Assembly (NCBI GenBank): GCA_018398765.1
Contig: JAHBMJ010002438.1
Coordinates: forward strand, 1-10,730
Reading direction: 5' to 3'
DNA: 10,730 nt
Origin: Chromera velia
Lineage: Eukaryota; Sar; Chromeraceae
Part shown: positions 1 to 5,185 of the stretch, piece after piece
Layout: every line of letters begins with the position of its first letter
How positions within the stretch are numbered: position 1 is the first letter of the stretch
Notes under the pieces: model-generated
Seen by the model: the letters and a program-made list of their open reading frames with translations, nothing else
Told to the model about the DNA's origin: nothing
The model's database searches: none
Program-made: the position numbers and the translations under genes

Positions 1-22
1 GGGGGGGGGGGGGGGGGGGGGG
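1..22. repeat. Poly-G homopolymer at window edge
   Basis: The first 22 bases are all G and then change abruptly to mixed sequence. This could be a real G tract or an assembly or gap-edge artefact. No function is assigned. The 128 bases that follow, up to the minus-strand ORF, show nothing recognisable. Confidence 0.9.
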
Positions 23-150
23 CTGAATAGCCGCGACGCCCCCAGCAGTGCTGAATGAAGCTTCCTCTTTCTGAGCTCTTAGCTTTCTCAAACAGATCCG
101 TAAGAGAACTGACGTAGGAGGCACTGCGGTCACAGGACTGGATCGACTTC

Positions 151-1053
151 TCATCTCCCCCTGAATTTCTTTTTCGCTGCAGCAGCAGTTACAGCACCAA
201 ATTCCCCCCCATCGTCATCGTGTTCATCGGGGGGATCGGGAGAAGATTTCTGATCGTCACTCTCACTGTCACTGTCTGAGTGTCTCCAAAATTGTAAGGG
301 CCACGAAATAGGGTCAAGATATCCGTTCTCCTCAGAAGGCATCTCTTCCCTGTCTCTGGCAATCCTCTCCCTGAACCTCTCTTCCAATGCCGCATGGGCT
401 TCCTGCTCTTGACGGTAACGCCTCTCCCTTTCCGCCCCCCTCTCTTCTAGCCTCTCTTTCTTTAATTCTGCTCGGATCACGTGATGCTCTCTGTCATCGT
501 ACATGTTCGCCTCCTCCAACTCTCCCTCTCCCTCTCCGTCCCCCGCCCCTCTGTGACGAAAAACCTCATGAGTCACAGGGACACCCAGAGGCTTAGCAAC
601 CTTGAGCTGCCCGTGGTAGAGCATGCCGGGTGCCAACACGACACTGGAAGGGGCAGCAGCAGCAGCAGCCGCAGTGCCTCCCTGGGAGGGAGACGCGGAG
701 GGATCGAGGAGGGAGCCCCGTCCATTTGTTGTTGCGTTTTGGTTTTTGTCATCTAGCCTTGTGGCCAGAGCTGTGCGGGCTGGATCGGGTTTTCTGCTCT
801 CCCCCGAGAACATCATGTTGTGCTCCCGCGTCGACTGAGTTGGTTTTTTGTCGTCGATCTGCGCTTCCAGATTCTCAAAAACCTGAACGCTTTGTAATCC
901 CGCGATCACCATCACCTCGAGCTCATCAAAAGTTTCGTCAGGGGATTTTGAGAGAAGCGACTTCACCTCTTTCTCTCCATCTCCACCCCCCTCGATTCTT
1001 TCCTTGGCTTCAGAATCTGCTGACTGTCTGGCTCTTCCTTCTTCCTCCTCCAT
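151..1053 (-). CDS. Hypothetical low-complexity coiled-coil protein
   Basis: I do not recognise this protein. From the first in-frame ATG (1053-1051) it is 300 aa. The frame stays open upstream to a TAA near 1150 and crosses a TGCAG/G at 1137-1132, which resembles the splice acceptors used elsewhere in this window, so the ORF may be an internal or last exon of a longer gene. Visible parts, in order: an acidic N-terminus (EMEEEEG); a Ser/Lys/Glu-rich segment; a seven-Ala run encoded by a CAG/GCA repeat at about 652-672; a Gly/Glu stretch (GDGEGEGELEE); a highly charged Arg/Glu helix of about 55 residues that is a likely coiled coil (ELKKERLEERGAERERRYR); a short hydrophobic patch (ISWPLQFW); an Asp/Ser-rich acidic stretch; and a basic C-terminus (KKKFRGR). 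No signal peptide or membrane segment is visible. The length and steady frame argue for coding; the biased composition weakens that argument. Confidence 0.45.
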   Translation of the reverse strand: MEEEEGRARQSADSEAKERIEGGGDGEKEVKSLLSKSPDETFDELEVMVIAGLQSVQVFENLEAQIDDKKPTQSTREHNMMFSGESRKPDPARTALATRLDDKNQNATTNGRGSLLDPSASPSQGGTAAAAAAAPSSVVLAPGMLYHGQLKVAKPLGVPVTHEVFRHRGAGDGEGEGELEEANMYDDREHHVIRAELKKERLEERGAERERRYRQEQEAHAALEERFRERIARDREEMPSEENGYLDPISWPLQFWRHSDSDSESDDQKSSPDPPDEHDDDGGEFGAVTAAAAKKKFRGR

Positions 1054-1342
1054 TTCATCCAGAAGAAAAGCCCAACTGGTGCTGTGGTCGATCAAAAGAT
1101 CCTCGCGTCTGGATTCCTCAGATGCCAGAAGCCTGCAGGCCGGCCGTTAACAGGAGCTAGGGCTCAGACGGGACATGAAAATCAGTCGGCCCCTGCATGT
1201 TCCTCCTGCGCATGATCTCTCTCTTGAGGAGGCAGCGGACGCAGAGGCTTTCTCCCCTTAATTTTTCCATATCGATCCTGCATTTTGATCTCTCAGGGCC
1301 GCGGGCCGTTCGCACGCGTGCGTGCATGCGTCAGGTCGCGCG

Positions 1343-1359
1343 CCGCGGGCGGCCCGCGG
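1343..1359. repeat. GC-only inverted repeat
   Basis: Two perfect 8-bp arms, CCGCGGGC and GCCCGCGG, are separated by a single G. It could form a cruciform or be a protein-binding palindrome. No function can be assigned from sequence. Confidence 0.75.
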
Positions 1360-1369
1360 GCTCGGTGCA

Positions 1370-1401
1370 TGCATGATCGCGTCGGACTGCATGATCGAGT
1401 C
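1370..1401. repeat. 14-bp imperfect direct repeat
   Basis: TGCATGATCG followed by CGTC or AGTC occurs twice, 18 bases apart, just upstream of the retroelement remnant. Confidence 0.7.
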
Positions 1402-1410
1402 AAATCACGT

Positions 1411-2295
1411 CAGCTAGCAGCGCAGTTTGTTTTCAACACATACAGAGGGGGGGCAGTGGTGATCGTGAGGGGGGAAAGAGCCACCACCGTTTTCCTTTGT
1501 GAAGAGGGGATGGTGTAAGGAGACCCCCTCTCCATGCTCATCTATGCCGTTGCAACACTCCCACTGGTCAGAGACCTCCGAGAGCATATGAGGAAGTGGG
1601 GAAAGGCAAAGGGGATAGTGTGGTCAACCAGTTCATATGCAGATGACTTCTCCGGGGGGGGAGGGGATAAGGGTGGGGGAGTAGGAAAAGGGAGCAAGAC
1701 AGGGGGTGGGGAAGAAGGAGGGGGGAAGGAAGAAGAGAAGAAAGCAAACGAAGAGGGCATGGGGAGGGGCGGAGAGGACGGGGCGGGGGGAGAGGGGGGA
1801 TAAGGGGGAGGAGACGAGGAATCCGATGCGAGGGGGGACAAGGATCAAGAAGGGGGAAGCTTAGGGGAAGCGGCCCTCATTTGTATATCGAAGGGGGCAG
1901 AGGCTGTAGCAGAAAGCTACACGTACATGAAAAAGAAAAGGGAGCCGTTTGGAGTGTTTTTGAGAGATAACAAGTCAGTGGCGGTTTTGAAGGGAAGAAA
2001 AGAGATGGAAGAAGAAGTTAAAAAGTACTTTGAGGAGAAAGGAATCGCAGTGCAAGTCACGCGCAAAGGCAAGAGGCACTTGGGAACGTGGGTAGGCACG
2101 GAGGAAGGAGAGAGGGAGTATGTGAGAGAGAAGTGTAAGATGTGGGAAAGAGCAGTGAAAGCGCTCGCAGAGGCCGCTGCGAAGGCACCCCATGAAGCGT
2201 ATGCGTGCCTCTATCGATCGTTGTCCGCAGAGTGGACGTATTTATTGAGAGTCTCCCCAATCGTGCATAAAGAAATGGGGGGTGTAGAGGCAGCC
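1411..2295 (+). pseudogene. Reverse transcriptase core (5'-truncated, nonsense-mutated)
   Basis: In one frame the sequence reads FVFNTYRGG, then a TAA stop (1516-1518) directly before GDPLSM (1519-1536), the RT motif usually written QGDPLS, then YADD (1636-1647), the catalytic metal-binding box. After a purine-rich low-complexity insert with another stop (TAA 1801-1803), RT-family sequence resumes in the same frame with FGVFLRDNKSVAVLKG, GKRHLGTWVG and EWTYLLR. These match the palm and thumb region of a cellular non-LTR-type RT family that I recognise from protist and invertebrate genomes, without a firm clade name. The first stop is most simply a CAA (Gln) to TAA change at the conserved Gln. 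The fingers region and the motif A aspartate are absent. Frame continuity ends at a TAA (2296-2298) created by a 10-bp duplication. The copy is non-functional. Confidence 0.82.
1654..1867 (+). repeat. Purine-rich (G/A) low-complexity insert next to the RT active site
   Basis: Over about 210 bases the plus strand is almost all G and A, with many G4-G8 runs, starting two codons after YADD. Translated in the RT frame it gives Gly/Glu/Lys-rich sequence (GGGVGKGSKTGGGEEGGGK) unlike RT, and the RT frame is kept on both sides. It probably arose by microsatellite-like expansion. The G-runs could form quadruplex or triplex DNA; that is inference. Confidence 0.7.
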
Positions 2296-2305
2296 TAAGG
2301 CAGCC
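2288..2305. repeat. Candidate transposon excision footprint (8-bp direct repeat around TA)
   Basis: AGGCAGCC (2288-2295), TA (2296-2297), AGGCAGCC (2298-2305). Removing ten bases joins the two RT frames exactly (GVEAA then IAGEF). An 8-bp duplication with two bases between is what hAT-type excision typically leaves. A simple tandem slip is the alternative. Confidence 0.6.
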
Positions 2306-2809
2306 ATTGCGGGGGAGTTCCTTCCAGCGATGATGGGGAGACCAGTGGGCCCATTTGAAAGAAAAGTTTTGGGCCTTCCAACCAGAGATGGAGGAATTGG
2401 AATCATTCCCCCCACAGCAGTAAAAGAAGCCAGAGACCCAGCAGCAGCCTTTAAGTAGGCAGTTAGCTGGCTGGTTTCTTCTATTGACAATATGCACCAT
2501 CACAAGTATAAATGGCGTTTCCACAGGGAGTGTATGGAAAAAGCGATAGAGGGGTTCAAACAGCAAAAAGCGCAGTGGGCAGAGAGAGTGTGAGGGGGGC
2601 TGACAATGTGGGTAAGCTTGCAGCCCCAGTTCAAAACCTGCAGGCATGCAGCACAACATCAAAAGGAAGGAGATACAGGGACGTAGCTGAACATGATTCC
2701 AAGGGAGAATGATAACACCAACCTTTTCTCTTTGAAATTTCGTGACGCTATGGCTCTGCGTCTCGGAGCTGACTCAGCTGAGTTAACAGATGTACCTGAA
2801 AGGTGTGAT
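2298..2809 (+). pseudogene. Retroelement connecting domain and first half of zinc knuckle
   Basis: After the 10-bp duplication the retroelement frame continues with EFLPAMMGRPVGPFERKV, LGLPTRDGGIGIIPP and later FSLKFRDAMALRLG and DVPERCD, all typical of the region between RT thumb and zinc knuckle in this family. Three in-frame stops interrupt it: TAG 2456-2458 (likely from CAG), TGA 2591-2593 (likely from CGA) and TAG 2684-2686 (likely from TGG, giving the family-like WLNMIP). It ends at the hAT-like insertion, which splits the zinc knuckle after Cys-Asp. No start codon is implied here; this is the middle of one long ORF. Confidence 0.75.
2802..2809. repeat. Left 8-bp target-site duplication of the hAT-like element
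   Basis: GGTGTGAT, identical to 3673-3680, directly abuts the terminal inverted repeat. It encodes part of the Cys-Asp of the split zinc knuckle. Confidence 0.88.
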
Positions 2810-3672
2810 CTAGGGGGTAGCACTATGTTACTGTATAAGGGCGACCCTAAGTTTATACTTTCTCTAACAAAAAATCTAGAAAAGGCGGGCACTTTATTCA
2901 TAATATACCAATCTTTTTTTCTACATTCTAAAGTACTAATTGGAGCTAACAGAACTGATGGCGGGTTAGTACATTTTCACTTCAAAAAATTGGTTTAAAG
3001 TCATGTTGCCACGATTTGGCGGGGTGGTGGGCAGCTTGACCTGGCGGGGCCTAATCGTTGGCATACTTTCTTTCAAATAAAAAATACTTCCTCAATTCGA
3101 TTCTTTTCATAAGAAACCTGTCCCTTGTAACCGAAAGACCCATGATCCATTTGTATCCTTCCGCTCTGATGGCTCTATTCTCCGCAGCTATCAGCACGTC
3201 GGTATCTTTCCATGGAATCGGGATATCTTAGTGTTTCTGCCTCTGAATTGGTGCGCTGTTTGAAGAAATGGAATAACATGGAACATGAAGAAGCAACAGA
3301 CACGGGGGGATGAGCTTGACTTGTCTTTGGTGTGGGTCAGTGAGAGCCTCAGGTAAGTGTTCATTTTTCTTGGCGGGGATTGACTGTGTCCGGCGGGATG
3401 TGGCGGGGCAGGCGTACTGGCGGGAGATGAAGGTTTGTCACAGTCCATCTCCACCATGAAAAGCCCCACCAAATCATGGCGACACTACCTTTGAACAAGA
3501 ATTTCTTATGAACTAGAAAGCATGAATGGCCCGCCACCATACAAATTAAATTTCCAGTATGTTCTATATTTATAACTTTTATATAGCATAAGTCTAAACT
3601 ATCATCCTAACTAGTTAGAAAGCCCGCCAAACTAGGGGTACTTATAATGTTCATCCTAGTGCTACCCTCTAG
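2810..3672. mobile_element. Non-autonomous hAT-like DNA transposon, 863 bp
   Basis: The ends are inverted repeats: CTAGGGGGTAGCACTA at 2810-2825 and the reverse complement of CTAGAGGGTAGCACTA at 3657-3672 (15 of 16 match), with looser similarity to about 44 bases. The element is flanked by a perfect 8-bp duplication GGTGTGAT (2802-2809 and 3673-3680). Eight-bp TSDs are the hallmark of hAT and P-type elements. Removing the element plus one TSD copy restores the retroelement zinc knuckle in frame, an independent proof of the borders. It contains no transposase; short ORFs inside have no recognisable domain. Inside are ten GGCGGG words that may be subterminal transposase-binding sites. A separate hAT transposase pseudogene lies at the other end of this window, but nothing links it to these ends. 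Confidence 0.88.
2884..3629. repeat. Ten dispersed (T)GGCGGG words within the hAT-like element
   Basis: Plus-strand copies lie at 2884, 2959, 3017, 3042, 3371, 3392, 3401 and 3418; reverse copies (CCCGCCA) at 3530 and 3623. Clustered short motifs near hAT ends are known transposase-binding sites in several families, for example the Ac element. Here the role is inferred from placement. Confidence 0.6.
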
Positions 3673-3680
3673 GGTGTGAT
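3673..3680. repeat. Right 8-bp target-site duplication of the hAT-like element
   Basis: GGTGTGAT, identical to 2802-2809. It is followed at once by GGC TGT GGG, which supplies the second Cys of the knuckle. Confidence 0.88.
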
Positions 3681-3707
3681 GGCTGTGGGTAGGTCTGGAA
3701 CACCCCG
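3681..3707 (+). pseudogene. Short retroelement fragment between two insertions (zinc knuckle)
   Basis: Reads GGC TGT GGG TAG GTC TGG AAC ACC in the retroelement frame. It supplies the second Cys of the knuckle, carries an in-frame TAG (3690-3692), and ends in the left TSD copy of the MITE. The frame continues at 3894. Confidence 0.75.
3696..3707. repeat. Left TSD of the MITE (one extra C)
   Basis: TGGAACACCCCG. The matching right copy lacks one C, consistent with homopolymer slippage after insertion. Confidence 0.75.
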
Positions 3708-3893
3708 CGCTGCACGCACTCATGAACCATTGATTCACGTTTTGGTTATGAGCTACCAAAAATTTATTTATAGGCAAAAAATCTTCTTCTGAGGGGTAAA
3801 AACCTCCCTAAAACTACGCTAAAACCCCCTTTAAAAACCATAAAATTCACTTTTCAAAGAGGCCCTACCAAAAATTTAGGAGTGCATGCAGCG
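3708..3893. mobile_element. MULE-like MITE, 186 bp
   Basis: The terminal inverted repeats are CGCTGCACGCACTC (3708-3721) and GAGTGCATGCAGCG (3880-3893), 13 of 14 complementary. It is flanked by TGGAACACCCCG (3696-3707) and TGGAACACCCG (3894-3904), an 11-bp duplication with one extra C on the left. TSDs of 9-11 bp are typical of Mutator-like elements. The interior is AT-rich and non-coding, with ACCAAAAATTT occurring twice. Removing it rejoins the retroelement frame. Confidence 0.8.
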
Positions 3894-3904
3894 TGGAACA
3901 CCCG
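3894..3904. repeat. Right TSD of the MITE
   Basis: TGGAACACCCG, which is also the continuation of the retroelement coding frame (Trp-Asn-Thr-Arg). Confidence 0.78.
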
Positions 3905-4523
3905 ACATACAGAGGCATGCAAGAGGGGGGAGCTAGTACACAGAAGGTATGATGAGGTAGTGTTCGTATTGAAAGCGTTGCTAGAAGAGGCAGGGTCTTG
4001 GGTCACTCTCGATGCAGTGATCCGAAGAAGGGGAGAGACCCTGGGGAGGAAACGGTTGGAGAGGAATCTCAGGATTCATTTGCTGTTCAAGTTACAGTTC
4101 AACTCTCAGCATAACGGAATCCTTGATGTTCGGTTGGCTGATTGCGACCAGCAGACCTACCTCAGGATAGGAGTGGTAGAGATTTTTGTAGTGCATGAAA
4201 GGCAGAAGAATGGGTTGTACTGGGGAGCGTGTGTGGAAGCTCGCACGGATTTTGTACCGTTTGTGGCCTCTACTGATGGGGCACTCGGTCCTGCGGCAAT
4301 GGCCGTATTGAGAGTGGCAGTCCGTGAAATCTCTTAGAAAACAGGGATGTCAGCAATGAGAGTGGGTGGTGCAGTAAAGGCTTGTATGTAAAGAGCGATC
4401 CTGCAAGTATCCGTCTACTGCATGCGGGGGGAGCTGCGACCTCGCAGACAGGCAGTGGAGGGGTGTTTCAGTTCAGCAGGATCGATTGCAGCAATGCAGG
4501 CCCCTAGAGACGATGGTGATTAG
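3894..4523 (+). pseudogene. Retroelement zinc knuckle end and RLE-like nuclease domain
   Basis: The frame reads WNTRHTEACKRGELVHRRYDEVV, supplying the His and last Cys of a C-x2-C-x7-H-x3-C knuckle whose first half lies before the two insertions. Next come a basic segment (IRRRGETLGRKRLERNLR) and a domain with GILDVRLADCDQQTYL, KNGLYWGACVEARTDF and VPFVASTDGALG. The DVR and VEAR strands resemble the Asp and Glu of PD-(D/E)XK-type nucleases, fitting the RLE of R2-like retroelements; the metal-binding role is inferred. A TAG (4335-4337) interrupts, but family-like sequence (MSAMRVGGAVKA, then CMRGELRPRRQ) goes on in frame past another TAA (4389-4391) to a TAG at 4521-4523. The stretch 3894-4334 is unusually intact, 147 codons without a stop. 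Confidence 0.75.
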
Positions 4524-4530
4524 GCTTAGG

Positions 4531-4764
4531 AACCTTTTTGAACCTAAGTGCTACTTCAACAAATATAATTAAGATGATCTCTATCGGTGGTATCATTTTT
4601 CAAGAGACCGTCCACGCTTATGGCGTAAACGGTCAAAACACCATCTAGATATGCGGCTTTGGCTTTCAAGACACCATAAATGATCCGCGTCTGCGGCACG
4701 GACTTTCAAGCTTATCCAAAAATGCGGCTTGAACTTTCAAGTGGTAGTTAGGTTCAGGGAGGTC
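4531..4764. mobile_element. Small DNA transposon (MITE), 234 bp, with 8-bp flanking repeat
   Basis: The same 8-bp word GGCTTAGG flanks it in direct orientation (4523-4530 and 4765-4772). The ends are imperfect inverted repeats: positions 4531-4556 match the reverse complement of 4739-4764 at 19 of 26 bases, with GAACCTAA as the best-kept core. The interior holds three copies of a 19-bp motif. No ORF. The 8-bp TSD suggests a hAT-type element, but the TIRs are degenerate, so confidence is moderate. Confidence 0.6.
4652..4741 (+). repeat. Three 19-bp motif copies inside the MITE
   Basis: TGCGGCTTTGGCTTTCAAG (4652-4670), TGCGGCACGGACTTTCAAG (4692-4710) and TGCGGCTTGAACTTTCAAG (4723-4741). TGCGGC and CTTTCAAG are invariant. 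A weaker relative occurs near 4620-4640. Role unknown; possibly binding sites. Confidence 0.8.
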
Positions 4765-4833
4765 GGCTTAGGCCCCTAGGTAGGCCTAGCATTTGCATCT
4801 AACAAAAACGACCACAAAGTAAAATATATATTT

Positions 4834-4860
4834 AAAAAAAAAAATAATAATAATAATAAA
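4834..4860. repeat. A-run followed by (TAA)5 microsatellite
   Basis: Eleven A residues are followed by five TAA units. Such A-rich or TAA tails often mark the 3' end of non-LTR retroelements, but the intervening MITE and unrelated sequence make that link weak. Confidence 0.85.
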
Positions 4861-5185
4861 TCACATGATTTTCACATTCTGTTGATCTCGATCGTGGTCC
4901 TATATTCTTGTCGTGCAGACCATGCAGATCCGACGTGCCAGATCGGCAGTGACACAGAGTCGTCACATGTCATCACTGAATATCCGGCCATCGGTGATAT
5001 AATACCATGCTCCGGTGACAATGGCTTTTCGTTGTATTCAATGCGGCCATGCGTGATCAGGAGGCAGCTGGAGAAGGTCCGAACGGCTGAACTCCACGAC
5101 AATCCTGCACAGACACTGAAAGTGATTTGCGGGCAGATTCCATCGATCGTTCTTTTGAAAGCCTACGTACGGGAACAATAGATTC
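4861..5185. other. No supported gene; possible 5' region of the downstream gene
   Basis: A plus-strand frame is open through most of this stretch, ending at a TAG at 5179-5181. Two TGCAG words (ending at 4919 and 4927) resemble acceptors, so an upstream exon is possible. I could not find a donor and acceptor pair that joins it in phase to 5186. Nothing in the translation is recognisable. Confidence 0.4.

Larger units (their letters stand above)
1054..1410. other. GC-rich spacer with palindrome and direct repeats
   Basis: No gene is supported here. The segment has a CG-rich core with a perfect 8-bp-arm palindrome (CCGCGGGC-G-GCCCGCGG, 1343-1359). It also has a 14-bp direct repeat with one mismatch (TGCATGATCGCGTC at 1370-1383 and TGCATGATCGAGTC at 1388-1401). 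TGCATG words recur. The retroelement homology begins abruptly after it, at about 1411. Confidence 0.6.
1411..4523 (+). mobile_element. Degenerate non-LTR retrotransposon with RLE-like nuclease, containing two nested DNA transposons
   Basis: One ancestral reading frame can be followed through the region: reverse transcriptase core (1411-2295), connecting domain (2298-2809), zinc knuckle (2804-2809 continuing at 3681-3705 and 3894-3917), then a C-terminal nuclease-like domain (to about 4437). This order, RT then CCHC knuckle then a restriction-like endonuclease (RLE), is the known layout of RLE-type non-LTR retrotransposons such as the R2 and NeSL groups; the exact clade is not identified. The 5' end is missing: there is no RT motif A and no N-terminal domain. 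Several in-frame stops, a 10-bp duplication and two insertions inside the knuckle show that this copy is dead. No poly-A tail or target-site duplication is clear, though an A-run followed by (TAA)5 lies about 310 bases downstream, beyond another small element. Confidence 0.8.

Noticed and set aside
1534-1841. Overlapping Pro/Ser-rich minus-strand reading frames
   Set aside because: They are the complement of the purine-rich insert in the RT remnant; composition alone keeps them open and the RT frame on the plus strand is recognisable.
2057-2662. 201-codon minus-strand frame
   Set aside because: It lies opposite recognisable retroelement sequence and has no domain; the low stop density reflects the coding strand's codon use.
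2693-2998. 101-codon plus-strand frame as a gene
   Set aside because: Its first part is retroelement sequence and its second part is the left end of the hAT-like insertion, so it is an accidental fusion across a transposon border.
3191-3472. Minus-strand frame inside the hAT-like element
   Set aside because: No transposase motif, and the frame covers the GGCGGG cluster; no support for coding.
4652-4741. CRISPR-like spaced repeats
   Set aside because: Only three degenerate 19-bp units with unequal spacing (40 and 31 bases) inside a eukaryotic MITE; no cas genes.
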